A stretch of DNA of 64,000 bases, from positions 158,680 to 222,679 of the forward strand of contig VXNM01000011.1 in assembly GCA_009840545.1 (NCBI GenBank). The letters are read 5' to 3'. This DNA comes from Gammaproteobacteria bacterium (lineage in GTDB: Bacteria > Pseudomonadota > Gammaproteobacteria > Pseudomonadales > Azotimanducaceae). A program made the translations under genes and the position numbers. Below, piece by piece: positions 27,611-37,688 of this stretch. The notes beneath the pieces were generated by a model, which had not been told where the DNA came from, ran no database searches, and was given only the letters and a program-made list of their open reading frames with translations. Numbering within the stretch: the stretch's first letter is position 1; each line of letters opens with the position of its first letter.

Positions 27611-29128
27611 CTACTCGCTCAAAGTAACTCTCATTACTTCTTCGACTGTTGTAATTCCGGCTTGTACCTTTGCCTTGCCGTCCTCCTGAATTGTCGGGAA
27701 TCGTTTGTGGGCCAGCTGTGCAAGTTCTTGCTCGGAGACGCGATCATGCACGCTTTGCTTAATTTCGTCGTCAAGCAAAAGGACCTCATAGATACCAGTT
27801 CGTCCGCGATATCCAGTGTTTCCACAGATTTCGCAGCCACTGGCGGAATAAAACGAAGAACTACCGTTTTGCATGAAGTCAAGCTCATATTTCTGAGGCT
27901 CTCGTTCATATCGACAGCTCTTGCACAGTACACGTACCAAACGTTGAGACAGCACTCCAATCAAACTTGTAGCAAGCAAATAAGGCGCAACTCCCATATC
28001 GACTAGTCGTACAACTGTACCCACGGCAGTATTTGTGTGAAGCGTGGACAAGACCAAATGGCCTGTGAGGCTCGCCTGAATCGCGATTTGTGCGGTTTCC
28101 AAGTCCCTGATCTCACCAACCATCACAATGTTCGGATCCTGTCGCAACATTGCGCGCAATCCTCGCGCGAACGTCATGCCAGTCCTAGTGTTCACTTGGG
28201 TTTGTCCAATGCCTTGCAGGTTGTATTCGATCGGGTCCTCGACTGTCAGAATGTTTACGGACTCTGTATTGATCTCAGACAGAGAGGCGTACAGTGTCGT
28301 TGTCTTGCCCTCTCCCGTTGGCCCTGTCACGAGAAATATGCCATGTGGAGAAGCAATCACGTCGCGAATTCGATTGATATCTGTGTCATTCATTCCGAGC
28401 GCGGTCAGTTGCAGTCGACTTGCTTCTTTGTCCAGCAACCGAAGTACAACGCGCTCGCCACTGGCAGTCGGCATTACAGATACACGAACATCCAGCTCTC
28501 GCCCGGCTATGCGCAACGATGTACGTCCATCTTGTGGAACACGTTTCTCTGCAATATCCAGTCGTGCCATCACCTTGATGCGTGAAACCAATAGAGGAGA
28601 CAACGACGGCTGCAACCGCACGATCTCCCTCAATACTCCATCTATCCGAAATCGCACGACTACGGACTCCGGAAAAGTCTCAATGTGGATGTCTGATGCG
28701 AGTTCCCTGATTGCTTCAGTCAAAAGTGCGTTGATCAACCGTATGACCGGCGCATCGCCTTCTTGTTCAAGGAGATCCTCGGTCTTGGGAATGTTCTCTG
28801 CAAGGCTGGCAAGATTGATCGAGTCGTCAATATCCTGAACCATTTGGCGAGTTTCTGTCGAGTCTCGTTCATATGCTTTTTGCAATAACTCGTTGAAATC
28901 GTGTTCTTTTACTTTGATGAACTTGGACGGGCAGCCTGTATACCTACGAACTTCCGCTACAGTTCTAAGTTCTGGCATGGTCATACAGTAGACAGGCATT
29001 TGCTCACCCGCTCCCACTTCCTCGCCAGTTATTAGGACTCCGTTTCGAATTGCGAAGGTGAACGGAAGCAGACGTCTGCCATTTCCATTGGAGACGTTTT
29101 CCGATGTAGTTGTAGTTGTTTCGCTCAC
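27611..29128 (-). CDS. gspE: type II secretion ATPase E
   Basis: 505 residues. N1/N2 domains come first, then the ATPase. Walker A is GPTGEGKTTTLYASL; most relatives read GSGKTT, so the Glu is a small departure. Other landmarks are the Asp box and the GEIRDLETAQIAIQASLTGH segment, and the His box in LSTLHTN. A zinc-binding CxxC...CxxC loop (CKSC ... CEIC) lies near residue 400-440. It powers pseudopilus assembly. Translation begins at GTG 29126-29128. It is the first gene of the operon gspEFGHIJKLM. The outer-membrane secretin gspD and gspC are not in this window. Confidence 0.97.
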   Translation of the reverse strand: MSETTTTTSENVSNGNGRRLLPFTFAIRNGVLITGEEVGAGEQMPVYCMTMPELRTVAEVRRYTGCPSKFIKVKEHDFNELLQKAYERDSTETRQMVQDIDDSINLASLAENIPKTEDLLEQEGDAPVIRLINALLTEAIRELASDIHIETFPESVVVRFRIDGVLREIVRLQPSLSPLLVSRIKVMARLDIAEKRVPQDGRTSLRIAGRELDVRVSVMPTASGERVVLRLLDKEASRLQLTALGMNDTDINRIRDVIASPHGIFLVTGPTGEGKTTTLYASLSEINTESVNILTVEDPIEYNLQGIGQTQVNTRTGMTFARGLRAMLRQDPNIVMVGEIRDLETAQIAIQASLTGHLVLSTLHTNTAVGTVVRLVDMGVAPYLLATSLIGVLSQRLVRVLCKSCRYEREPQKYELDFMQNGSSSFYSASGCEICGNTGYRGRTGIYEVLLLDDEIKQSVHDRVSEQELAQLAHKRFPTIQEDGKAKVQAGITTVEEVMRVTLSE

Positions 29129-29518
29129 CCGTTTCCCTTATGCTTCAATGAATTAGATTCCTAGTGTTTTCGACTAGAACTGCTTGGCTTCGTTCCAGTT
29201 GAGACGATGCATCCAAAGCACTCTAAAGCTCGTCTGCGCCTACAGATTTCGTCCACTCTAGTCGTTAGTATAGATGGTTCTTGAAGAATTTATTTGGGGT
29301 ATAGATGATCCAGAGAGTCAGAATCGTTACGAGCTCTTACTTTCGATTCACACTGAATAGGACAAGGCTAGGATTCTGATTCGGGAAATGCCCCACTGCA
29401 CAATGCGAAAATACGATAGACGGACTTCTCACAGACAAGTACAAGTTGCGACCTCTACCTTACACTTTCGCTCAATGTTGCATGTCTAATGTGGCCGCAT
29501 TAAACCAAGGAACCTAGC
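29129..29518. promoter_or_regulatory. divergent promoter region between gspE and pyrB
   Basis: 390 bp between divergently transcribed genes, so it should carry both promoters. The pyrB ribosome binding site AAGGA is at 29507-29511. I see no obvious pyrimidine-leader attenuator with a T-run, and no clear operator repeat. Confidence 0.4.
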
Positions 29519-30541
29519 ATGAATTTTGTTGGAGAGCACATTCTTTCGGTAAGCCAGTTTGACCGTGCAGATGTTGATCGAGTGTTCCAAATTGCCGACA
29601 AAATGGAACCGTACGCTAACAGACAGAAGATTACACGGGTTCTTCAAGGTGCAATTCTTTCCAATATGTTCTTCGAGGCGAGCACGCGAACTCGGGTGTC
29701 GTTTGGGAGTGCATTCAATTTATTGGGAGGAGATGTGCGTGAAACTACGGGAGTCAGCCAATCGGCGATAGCCAAAGGTGAGTCGCTACGTGATTTTGCT
29801 AAGGTGATGTCCGGTTATAGCGATGTGATTGCGATGCGCCATTCCGTGGCCGGCTCAGTCGCCGAATTTGCAAGCGCATCCAGATCTCCTGTCATTAACG
29901 GCGGTGATGGAGAAAACGAACATCCCAGTCAAGCATTGCTTGATCTGTACACGATAGCTAAGGAACTCGCCTCGCGAGACAAAACAATTGATGAGCTTCG
30001 TATTGCCGTTGTGGGGGATCTCAAGTACGGTCGAGCTGTTCATTCGCTGCTGAAACTATTGGCCGTATTCGACTCCGTTAGTGTCAATCTTGTATCTCCT
30101 CCTGGTTTGCAAACTCCTCCAGAAATCGTGGAACTGCTACAAAATCAAGGACATATCGTTTCGACATTCGAACGGCTCGAAGAGGGAATCAGTGCAGTAG
30201 ACATTCTCTATGTAACAAGAACCCAAGAGGAAAGGTTTTCATCGCAAGAGGAAGCTGATCGCTATCGAGGTCTGTTCCGGGTAAACGAAGCCATTTACAC
30301 TCAGCATTGTGAACCTAACACGGTAATCATGCATCCCTTGCCCCGTGATTCACGAGCTGCAGCTCAGGAGCTTAGCGAAGATTTGGACAACAATCCCAAC
30401 TTGGCAATCTTTCGTCAGACCGACAATGGAATATTGATTCGGATGGCGTTGTTTGCTTTGGTCCTGGACGTAACAGACCGGATAGAAGAACACTCTAGCC
30501 CTGTGACATGGAATACGCGAATACGTACGCGTGATCCTTGA
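29519..30541 (+). CDS. pyrB: aspartate carbamoyltransferase
   Basis: 340 residues. It catalyses carbamoyl phosphate + aspartate to N-carbamoylaspartate, the committed step of pyrimidine synthesis. The carbamoyl-phosphate motif FFEASTRTRVSFGSAF is intact. So are INGGDGENEHPSQALLDLY and the aspartate-loop region VIMHPLPRDSR. It is ~25-30 residues longer than enteric PyrB at the C-terminus, like several non-enteric Gammaproteobacterial forms. The ATG has an AAGGA 8 bp upstream. No pyrI regulatory-chain gene or pyrC follows, so it is a single gene here. Confidence 0.96.
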   Translation: MNFVGEHILSVSQFDRADVDRVFQIADKMEPYANRQKITRVLQGAILSNMFFEASTRTRVSFGSAFNLLGGDVRETTGVSQSAIAKGESLRDFAKVMSGYSDVIAMRHSVAGSVAEFASASRSPVINGGDGENEHPSQALLDLYTIAKELASRDKTIDELRIAVVGDLKYGRAVHSLLKLLAVFDSVSVNLVSPPGLQTPPEIVELLQNQGHIVSTFERLEEGISAVDILYVTRTQEERFSSQEEADRYRGLFRVNEAIYTQHCEPNTVIMHPLPRDSRAAAQELSEDLDNNPNLAIFRQTDNGILIRMALFALVLDVTDRIEEHSSPVTWNTRIRTRDP

Positions 30542-30656
30542 GACGTTGGTTCTGAAACTACACAGTCTCCGGTATGGAGTACTTGTTAATCGCTTGATAG
30601 GTGACTTCGCTTTCAGGTACGAATGTCAATAGTTGAGAGACTGGGAGACAAGAGTC

Positions 30657-31592
30657 TCAAGCTTTCAAAGCACCTGTGAGTTCTGGCACAGCCTGAAAAA
30701 GGTCCGCTACTAGTCCGTAGTCCGCCACCTGAAAGATCGGCGCATCGCCGTCCTTGTTGATTGCAACAATGACTTTTGAGTCTTTCATTCCCGCCAAGTG
30801 CTGGATGGCACCGGAAATACCGATGGCAATGTACAGTTCGGGAGCGACAATTTTGCCTGTCTGACCGACCTGCATATCGTTTGGTACGAAGCCCGCATCA
30901 ACTGCAGCCCGTGAAGCTCCTACGGCCGCACCAAGCAGATCGGCTAACTCGTCCAATATTGCAAAGTTGTCTCCGCTACCCATCCCTCGGCCGCCTGACA
31001 CCACGATACCCGCTGCTGTGAGCTCGGGTCGTTCAGATTTCGCTAGTTCGTCTCTGACATGTTCGGACATTTCAGCGTTGTGAATATTGGAAACAGCTTC
31101 GATCTCTGCCGAACCTCCGGTGGCTAAAACCGGATCGAATCCCGTTCCGCGCACGGATATCACTTTCTTCGGGTCGTTGGACTTGACCGTGGCAATGGCG
31201 TTGCCGGCGTAGATGGGACGCTTGAACGTGTCGTCTGACTCCACTCCGATAATGTCGGAAATCATCTGCACGTCCAACATTGCTGCCACCCGAGGTAAGA
31301 AGTTCTTTCCTGTCGTCGTGTGGGCGGTCAAGACATGCGTGTAGGCTTCCGATAATTCGACGACCAACGGTGCTACGTTCTCAGCTAGCGAATGTTCATA
31401 CGCTTCGCAATCGGCGAGCAGGACTCGAGTCACGGATCCAATGGATGTCGCTTCTTCAGCGACTGACCGACAGTCGTACCCGGCAACCAACACGTCGATG
31501 TCGCCACCAATTTCCGATGCCGCGGCAAGGGTAGACAGAGTTACTGGCTTGAGAACCTCATTGTCGTGGTCTGCAACAACTAGCGTGCTCAT
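30657..31592 (-). CDS. etfA: electron transfer flavoprotein alpha subunit
   Basis: 311 residues. The C-terminal FAD domain is intact: [39 protein letters not shown], and [15 protein letters not shown] followed by the [12 protein letters not shown] loop. With EtfB it accepts electrons from acyl-CoA and related dehydrogenases and passes them to ETF-ubiquinone oxidoreductase. Its ATG overlaps the end of etfB by 4 bp, so translation is coupled. Confidence 0.96.
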   Translation of the reverse strand: MSTLVVADHDNEVLKPVTLSTLAAASEIGGDIDVLVAGYDCRSVAEEATSIGSVTRVLLADCEAYEHSLAENVAPLVVELSEAYTHVLTAHTTTGKNFLPRVAAMLDVQMISDIIGVESDDTFKRPIYAGNAIATVKSNDPKKVISVRGTGFDPVLATGGSAEIEAVSNIHNAEMSEHVRDELAKSERPELTAAGIVVSGGRGMGSGDNFAILDELADLLGAAVGASRAAVDAGFVPNDMQVGQTGKIVAPELYIAIGISGAIQHLAGMKDSKVIVAINKDGDAPIFQVADYGLVADLFQAVPELTGALKA

Positions 31593-32341
31593 GAAATCAC
31601 CTTCGCTTCGTTTCGAAGTTTGTCAACCAGTTCATCGACTGAATCAACTTTCACACCTGCTTTCCGTTCGGGAGGTCTCCCTACGTCTAGAACCTCGGTA
31701 TGTCGTTCCACAGATACCCCGAGAGAATCTGGGGTCAACGTCTCAATCGGCTTTCGACGCGATTTCATGATGTTCGGCAAAGTTGCAAATCGAGGTGTGT
31801 TGAGTCTCAAGTCGGTGGTCAGCACCATCGGAACGGAGATCTTCACCGTTTGAAGTCCTCCGTCCACCTCTCGAGTAACTTCAGCTGACTCTCCATTGAT
31901 TGACAGGTCGGACGCGAAAGTTCCTTGTGGCAGACCTGTTAGCGCAGCAAACATTTGACCTGTCTGTCCGTTATCGCCATCTATGCTTTGCTTACCAAAG
32001 ATGACAATTTGCGGACCTTCACGTTCATATACACCCTTGAGTAGCTTGGCAATTGAAAGTGGTTCCAGATCGTCTTCTGCTTCCACAATTATTCCTCTGT
32101 CTGCACCCAGTGCCATACATACTCGAATCTGTTCTTGGACTTTCTCTGATCCCACCGTCACAGCGACAACTTCTGAGGCAATTCCTGCCTCTTGAAGACG
32201 TAGACCCTGCTCTATTCCGATTTCGCAAAAGGGATTCACAGCCATTTTGACGTTGGTGAGGTCAACACCTGTACCGTCGTTCTTGACGACGACGTTCACA
32301 TTTGCATCAACAACGCGTTTTATGGCACACAAAACTTTCAT
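31589..32341 (-). CDS. etfB: electron transfer flavoprotein beta subunit
   Basis: 250 residues beginning [20 protein letters not shown], the standard EtfB start. Other landmarks are [14 protein letters not shown], the AMP-binding region GADRGIIVE, and [21 protein letters not shown]. The C-terminal recognition loop that contacts partner dehydrogenases is present ([14 protein letters not shown]). It is the promoter-proximal gene of etfBA and is divergent from the ETF-QO gene. Confidence 0.96.
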   Translation of the reverse strand: MKVLCAIKRVVDANVNVVVKNDGTGVDLTNVKMAVNPFCEIGIEQGLRLQEAGIASEVVAVTVGSEKVQEQIRVCMALGADRGIIVEAEDDLEPLSIAKLLKGVYEREGPQIVIFGKQSIDGDNGQTGQMFAALTGLPQGTFASDLSINGESAEVTREVDGGLQTVKISVPMVLTTDLRLNTPRFATLPNIMKSRRKPIETLTPDSLGVSVERHTEVLDVGRPPERKAGVKVDSVDELVDKLRNEAKVIS

Positions 32342-32488
32342 GGCACTTTAAAGCGGTTACTCAAGGAAGTACCCAAGTCGGGGACAACGAAACTCATGCA
32401 AAGACGAGATCTTCCCCTACGATGGGGCGCATATTTTCGCACAAACCGACCTCTATAATTTGAGCGACGTATTGCAATTGGACTCGCC
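32342..32488. promoter_or_regulatory. shared promoter region of etfBA and ETF-QO
   Basis: 147 bp between two divergent, functionally linked transcription units; a common regulator is plausible. No clear operator palindrome was recognised. Confidence 0.4.
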
Positions 32489-34144
32489 ATGTCTGAAAAC
32501 ACCCGCGAATCGATGGATTTCGATGTGGTTATCGTCGGTGGCGGACCTTCTGGATTGGCGGCTGCAATCCGATTGATGCAACTTTCTGAGGAGTCGGGCA
32601 GAGAAACGTCGGTCTGTCTTGTGGAAAAAGGCAGTGAAATTGGGGCACACATCCTATCCGGCGCAATTATGTATCCACTTGCAATGGACGAACTCTTGCC
32701 AGACTGGCGAAAGCTTGGTGCACCTGCAACGCCTGTTGGCTCCGACGATGCCTACTGTCTGATCAACGATCGCCAGTCTATATCGATCCCCCAAGCTCTC
32801 ATTCCAGAACCGCTCCACAATAAGGGTAACTTCGCAATTTCACTTGGCAATATGTGCCGTTGGATGGGCGAACAGGCAGAAAGTATGGGAGTGATGCTTT
32901 TCCCCGGCTTTGCAGCGACAGAAATCCTCTATAAACAAGACGGTGCAGTGTGTGGCGTAGCAACTGGTGATATGGGGATTGATCGGGAAGGAAATCAAAA
33001 GTCCACCTTTCAACCCGGATATGAACTAAGAGCTAGCTATACATTGCTGGCTGAAGGTTGTCGCGGAAACTTGGGAAAACAACTGATCTCAAAGTTTGAT
33101 TTAGCACGCGAAGCGTCTCCGCAACACTATGCCATTGGACTCAAGGAGCTTTGGGAGGTACCACAATCCAATCACGAGTTGGGCAAGGTAGTGCACACTC
33201 TCGGATGGCCACTCGGTTTGTTTGGTGGAACCACCGGCGGCGGATTTCTATATCACGTGGAAGACAACCAACTATCGCTCGGATTGATTGTCGATCTAGC
33301 CTACTCCAATCCGCATCTCAGTCCGTTCGACGAATTTCAGCGTTGGAAGACTCACCCACTAATCAAGAAGCAACTGATCGATGGGCGTCGAATATCCTAT
33401 GGTGCCCGCGCAATCGTCAAAGGAGGCTATAACTCTTTGCCGAAATTGGGAGTGCCTGGTGCAGCTCTCATTGGAGATGATGCCGGATTCCTAAACACTC
33501 TGAAAGTCAAGGGATCACATACGGCTATCAAGTCGGGTATGTTGGGCGCAGAAGCAGTGTTCGAAGCTCTGTCTTCTGGACAGACTCACACCGTCCCTGA
33601 AGTCGAAAAGTATTTCGAGGAATCATGGCTTTACGAGGAATTGTTCGACTCGCGAAACGCCGGTCCCGCCTGGCACAAGTTTGGAATGGTCCTGGGTTCT
33701 GCCTGGAGCTTGCTTGAACAGTCTCTGTTTCGCGGGCAAGAGAGATTCACGCTACGAGACATCGTCCCCGACCACAAAAAAATACGGCGAGCCAGTCAAA
33801 GCAAACAGATTCAGTATCCCCGACCTGATGGGGTGTACTCCTTCGATAAGCTATCCAGCGTGTTCTTGTCTAATACCAACCATGAGGAAGACCAGCCCTG
33901 CCACCTCGTTCTAGAAGACGAGACCATTCCTATCGCTCGAAATTTTCGACTCTACAGGGAGCCCGCACAACTGTATTGCCCAGCTGGGGTTTATGAAGTC
34001 GTTGAAGAAAACGGCGAACACAGGTTTCAAATAAACGCACAAAACTGCGTACATTGCAAGACGTGCGACATCAAGGATCCCGCACAAAATATCACTTGGG
34101 TGCCACCAGAAGGAAGTGGAGGGCCTAACTACCCAAATATGTAG
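32489..34144 (+). CDS. electron transfer flavoprotein-ubiquinone oxidoreductase
   Basis: 551 residues, the normal length. The FAD-binding motif is VVIVGGGPSGLAAAIRL near the N-terminus. The ubiquinone and membrane-surface region is present (AIGLKELWEV, GGTTGGGFLYHVEDNQLSLG). The C-terminal 4Fe-4S site has a cysteine in LYCPAGVYEV plus CVHCKTCDIKDPAQNITW. It takes electrons from EtfAB and reduces the quinone pool at the inner membrane. The beginning in ATG 32489 is sound. Its pairing with etfBA across a short divergent spacer supports the assignment. Confidence 0.97.
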   Translation: MSENTRESMDFDVVIVGGGPSGLAAAIRLMQLSEESGRETSVCLVEKGSEIGAHILSGAIMYPLAMDELLPDWRKLGAPATPVGSDDAYCLINDRQSISIPQALIPEPLHNKGNFAISLGNMCRWMGEQAESMGVMLFPGFAATEILYKQDGAVCGVATGDMGIDREGNQKSTFQPGYELRASYTLLAEGCRGNLGKQLISKFDLAREASPQHYAIGLKELWEVPQSNHELGKVVHTLGWPLGLFGGTTGGGFLYHVEDNQLSLGLIVDLAYSNPHLSPFDEFQRWKTHPLIKKQLIDGRRISYGARAIVKGGYNSLPKLGVPGAALIGDDAGFLNTLKVKGSHTAIKSGMLGAEAVFEALSSGQTHTVPEVEKYFEESWLYEELFDSRNAGPAWHKFGMVLGSAWSLLEQSLFRGQERFTLRDIVPDHKKIRRASQSKQIQYPRPDGVYSFDKLSSVFLSNTNHEEDQPCHLVLEDETIPIARNFRLYREPAQLYCPAGVYEVVEENGEHRFQINAQNCVHCKTCDIKDPAQNITWVPPEGSGGPNYPNM

Positions 34145-34171
34145 CTCCAAATTCTTTCTGTGTTTGGATCG

Positions 34172-35137
34172 TTAGATGTTCCAAGAATTCCACATATCAT
34201 CCGACGGGCTGTGATCATTACGAAATAATCGAGTGTCTTTGAACCACTCGTATTGCCCCACTTCGCGATGTTCATCATCGTTTAGAAATGGTCGGTCTTG
34301 ACAGAAATCTCCGAATACAGCCCACCGAATGTTCGGGCCGGTGTGGATGCCTGCAGAATGGATCATGCGTCCATGCCAGAAAATAACATCTCCGGCACTA
34401 CCGACTAGTTCAAACGGCGTGACCTCCCGCACTACTCTCTTCAAGTATTCAACGTAGTCAGATTTAGGCGACCAATTTGCTTCGCAATGATGGGCGTAAT
34501 GCATGATTCGGTGACCTCCGGGATACAACGTGAATCCCCCATTGCGAGGTGGTACCTCATCTAGATATGCACATACGTTGAGCTGTTGACACACTCGATC
34601 TGCATGTGGGCCCAGCATCTTTCCGGTAATTGGTTCGTCGTTCCGTTTGGTGGGAAAGATGGCGTATATACCTCTTGTTCTTTGGGTTGGTTTCAGTTTG
34701 TCACCGAGAAATCGGTGAGCGATCGCCCGAACTTCTTTGTTATTCGGCAAGAAATCCAGAAGGTAGTCCGCATTGCCGCAGTCGTGCAGCTTAACTGTGG
34801 TGCCCTGGTAGATATTCGGTTGCCTTCCTTCATAGAATCCTGATGTGGGGGCAGAGGGCATGTCGCCCCACTGCGGATCGAACCAACTCTTGGGATCTGA
34901 TCGTTTGATCTTGGCTTGTTCGGTCGATGGAACATTGCCTAACAGATACTCCCACGCTTTGTCCAATGCTGAGGCAGCTGCGTCCGTTGGGAGCAAGTCC
35001 TTCTTGATGAGGAAACCATTTTGTTTGAAGAACTCAATCTCTTCGGTAGAGAGCTCTGTCCTATTCCCAAAAAACGGCCCCTCGAAAGGAATGCTAAGGC
35101 TTCGAGAATCTCTCTTCTGAGTCGATTGTTGTCGCAA
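34172..35137 (-). CDS. phytanoyl-CoA dioxygenase family protein
   Basis: 321 residues, PhyH-type. Iron ligands are H178-x-D180 in GPHADRVCQQ and the distal histidine H260 in HGRMIHSAGI, with R271 for 2-oxoglutarate. The segment YLDEVPPRNGGFTLYPGGHR is the usual substrate-side loop. It is the last of several minus-strand genes (sigma-like protein, moaA, DUF1285, YjbR-like, this gene), but the 75-bp gap leaves co-transcription open. Substrate unknown. Confidence 0.9.
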   Translation of the reverse strand: MRQQSTQKRDSRSLSIPFEGPFFGNRTELSTEEIEFFKQNGFLIKKDLLPTDAAASALDKAWEYLLGNVPSTEQAKIKRSDPKSWFDPQWGDMPSAPTSGFYEGRQPNIYQGTTVKLHDCGNADYLLDFLPNNKEVRAIAHRFLGDKLKPTQRTRGIYAIFPTKRNDEPITGKMLGPHADRVCQQLNVCAYLDEVPPRNGGFTLYPGGHRIMHYAHHCEANWSPKSDYVEYLKRVVREVTPFELVGSAGDVIFWHGRMIHSAGIHTGPNIRWAVFGDFCQDRPFLNDDEHREVGQYEWFKDTRLFRNDHSPSDDMWNSWNI

Positions 35138-35212
35138 GAATTACCTCACCGAGGATCCAAGATGACTCATGCCTCTTCCTAATGGACCTGAAGTAGCTCG
35201 ACTTCAAACCAA

Positions 35213-36004
35213 CTAAACGCTAATGCCTTCTGTCTCAAGCTTCTTTAACGTTCGTTTCAATGCAAAGTGGCGGAAACTTTGTAGTACTAGTTCGTAAGCT
35301 TGCTTGTCCGCTCGATTGAATTGGGTTGCACGCATGATCCAACCGTTGTGGCCAGTGTAGCGCGGAATTGCAAATCGCGGATCTGAAGTTAGCCCTATTT
35401 GTGCCTCCTTGCCAACCCAAATCTCTATACACGGTTTCTTGTTCATAAAACCTACGTACAGGAATGATTTCTTGCCTGTCTTGAATGCAGGTGATCCAAA
35501 TTGAGTTACTTCATGAACGTCTGGCAACTTGTTCACAAACTGTCTGACCCGACCTAGCAAGGTCTGCATTTCCCGCATGTTGAAGGGATCAATCTCCACA
35601 GGCAGCAATTCGTCCCGAGGTGGTTCCACGGAAATTTGGCCTGGAGCTGCATATTGTCTACCGGCTAAACCCACGTATGCTTCAATCACTACGGTAACAA
35701 CCTCTTTCCAATTGGTAGACATTGAGAGTTTGACTCCCACCCATCCTTGCTTCCCTACGTAGGGAGGAACGAAGAAGAGATCATTGTCCATCTCAACTAA
35801 CGTTTGCTGCATGTCTTGCGGAACTTTGAGCCACAACGCTACCAACCCGTCACCGTGATGATTAATTACGTAAGTGGCTAACGTCTTGTTTCGTATCGCG
35901 TACTTGACGAATCGATCATGATTTTGTGATCGTTCAACATCCTGCAACTGCAGAAAGAGATCTTCGATTACATGCGAGATAGTTCTTCTTGCTTCGCCTG
36001 CCAT
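35213..36004 (-). CDS. tandem MmcQ/YjbR-like protein
   Basis: 263 residues made of two related halves. Both carry the YjbR/MmcQ-type motif of a Pro-Tyr-x-Gly-x-x-Gly-Trp turn: first FVPPYVGKQGWVGVKL, second IPRYTGHNGWIMRA. Each half is followed by a helix that ends each domain. Single-domain relatives (about 115 residues) have a DNA-binding-like fold of unsettled function. The doubled form here may be an intramolecular dimer. It lies between a PhyH gene and the DUF1285 gene on the same strand. Confidence 0.75.
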   Translation of the reverse strand: MAGEARRTISHVIEDLFLQLQDVERSQNHDRFVKYAIRNKTLATYVINHHGDGLVALWLKVPQDMQQTLVEMDNDLFFVPPYVGKQGWVGVKLSMSTNWKEVVTVVIEAYVGLAGRQYAAPGQISVEPPRDELLPVEIDPFNMREMQTLLGRVRQFVNKLPDVHEVTQFGSPAFKTGKKSFLYVGFMNKKPCIEIWVGKEAQIGLTSDPRFAIPRYTGHNGWIMRATQFNRADKQAYELVLQSFRHFALKRTLKKLETEGISV

Positions 36005-36124
36005 TCGGACAACTTCTTCGTTGGTTCTTTTTGGACTTTCTCGGTTTGATCTACTCCGCGAGACTTAGACCTTCAAACGCTTTGGAACAGAGTTCATCGG
36101 ACCTGCGGTGTTGGAGCATGCACT

Positions 36125-36658
36125 CTACATAGATCCAAGTACGAAACGGGTTCCACAGCTCCACAGAACGAGCTCATCTCCATTCATTTCGACCAGCTCA
36201 TTTGCCAATCGATAGTACACACTTCGTGCAATTGCTGCGTTCAATCCGGAACGAATGTGAACATATGGTCGGATTTCGTTGCAAAAAGGTGCCATGAAAA
36301 TTCGATTGTTTGAGTCGATGTAGACACACTCATCGAAATTTGTTTGGACAATGACCATCTGGTCGTTGCCGCTTCCTCGTGTCTCGTAGTCCACAACGAT
36401 GAAAGGAGCATCCTCAACGGAGATGCGAAGTTTTTCTCCTGGAGTTTTTAAGTAATACTCGCCCTCTTCATGAACAAGCACAGTCGAAAACAGCTTTGCA
36501 ATTCCGGTTCGCTTGATTTCGCGATTCTCGTGCATCCACTTTCCGTCGGCGCATATCTGTATGTCGATATCTCCGAACTGAGTTGGTTTCCACTTGTCAA
36601 CCGGAGGAAGGTTTGTACGTTCCAATTGCGTCCGTAGACGCAAGAATGCTTCGTTCAT
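36125..36658 (-). CDS. DUF1285 family protein
   Basis: 177 residues matching DUF1285 from end to end. It has LPPVDKWKPTQFGDIDIQI near the start, then AKLFSTVLVHEEGEYYLKTP and ISVEDAPFIVVDYE. The family is common in Proteobacteria and is of unknown biochemical role. Its start codon overlaps the moaA stop by 4 bp (36655-36658), so it is translationally coupled to moaA. Confidence 0.9.
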   Translation of the reverse strand: MNEAFLRLRTQLERTNLPPVDKWKPTQFGDIDIQICADGKWMHENREIKRTGIAKLFSTVLVHEEGEYYLKTPGEKLRISVEDAPFIVVDYETRGSGNDQMVIVQTNFDECVYIDSNNRIFMAPFCNEIRPYVHIRSGLNAAIARSVYYRLANELVEMNGDELVLWSCGTRFVLGSM

Positions 36659-37620
36659 CCACCAATGAACTTCATGACAGTGGTTTCCCCAGTAAATGCT
36701 AGTCGTTGCTTAGATGCCATTGCATTGCGAAGCACTCCCTGCAATTCGTTGATTGCGATGTGGTAGGGCTCGTGCAGAAGGTGGCGAATCGAATAGTTCT
36801 TGGAGTTGGATAGACATCCATAGAGGTGTCCATTCGAAGACAAACGCAGCCGAGTGCACGTTCGACAGAACGGCTCGCTCTCGTTGGCAATGATTCCAAA
36901 CCTACCACGATCGGGAATCTCGAACCGAACAGACGTTGAGTCAAGTGGAGCATCGGCCTTCCGTACCTCGAATTCATTTCGAATCAGACTTAGCAAGTCT
37001 TCCATCCCAATGAATTCCCTTTCGTACATTTGGTTTCGTTTCAAGTGACCCATGTTCATGAGTTCAATGAATCGCAGCTCGATTCCTCGCTCCAGACAGT
37101 ACTTCAAGAGCGGCATAACCTGATCCTCATTGGCCGTTTTCATCGGGACCATATTGACTTTCACTTTGATTCCGGCAGCACATGCCTGATCAATGCCATC
37201 AAGTACCGTCGCCAGATCTCCACTTCTAGCTATAGAGCGGAAGCTGCTTGCATCCAGGGTGTCGAGACTAACATTTACTCTCTTCAGTCCCGTTTCCTGC
37301 ATCACTGGCACTTTGCGGGAAAGAAATTGACCATTGGTGGTAACTGCAATGTCCGTGAGACCCAAATTTGTGACACCTCTCAAAAAGTTGTCGAATTTCG
37401 GTGAAATTAGCGGTTCGCCACCTGTTATGCGCAGTCGGGAAATTCCAGCCGAATCGACAAGTAAAGAGACCGCACGCGCCATTTCTTCGCCATCGAGTTC
37501 AGCGCTCTGTGCTTGTAGCTTTTTGCCATCCGGTACGCAATATGTACAAGCGTAATTACATGCGGCCGTCAAACTTACTCGTAGGTTTTGGAAGCGACGA
37601 CCGAAAGAATCAATGATCAT
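36655..37620 (-). CDS. moaA: GTP 3',8-cyclase, molybdenum cofactor synthesis
   Basis: 321 residues, a radical SAM enzyme that starts molybdopterin synthesis by rearranging GTP. The N-terminal cluster site is CNYACTYCVPDG. The SAM-binding GGEPL is in RITGGEPLISP. The second cluster uses CRTCTRLRLSSNGHLYGC near the C-terminus, and the protein ends in Gly-Gly, as active MoaA does. moaC and the other moa genes are not adjacent. It overlaps the DUF1285 gene and follows the sigma-like gene by about 70 bp. Confidence 0.96.
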   Translation of the reverse strand: MIIDSFGRRFQNLRVSLTAACNYACTYCVPDGKKLQAQSAELDGEEMARAVSLLVDSAGISRLRITGGEPLISPKFDNFLRGVTNLGLTDIAVTTNGQFLSRKVPVMQETGLKRVNVSLDTLDASSFRSIARSGDLATVLDGIDQACAAGIKVKVNMVPMKTANEDQVMPLLKYCLERGIELRFIELMNMGHLKRNQMYEREFIGMEDLLSLIRNEFEVRKADAPLDSTSVRFEIPDRGRFGIIANESEPFCRTCTRLRLSSNGHLYGCLSNSKNYSIRHLLHEPYHIAINELQGVLRNAMASKQRLAFTGETTVMKFIGG

Positions 37621-37688
37621 TCATGAGGCCGAGTTGGTTTACTGCGAAATTGTCCAATGTTCGGACAACACTCGCTATTGTTGAGTTC

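Noticed and set aside
29129..29518. pyrimidine-type attenuator upstream of pyrB
   Set aside because: I found no leader peptide with a run of U residues and terminator hairpin close to the pyrB start.
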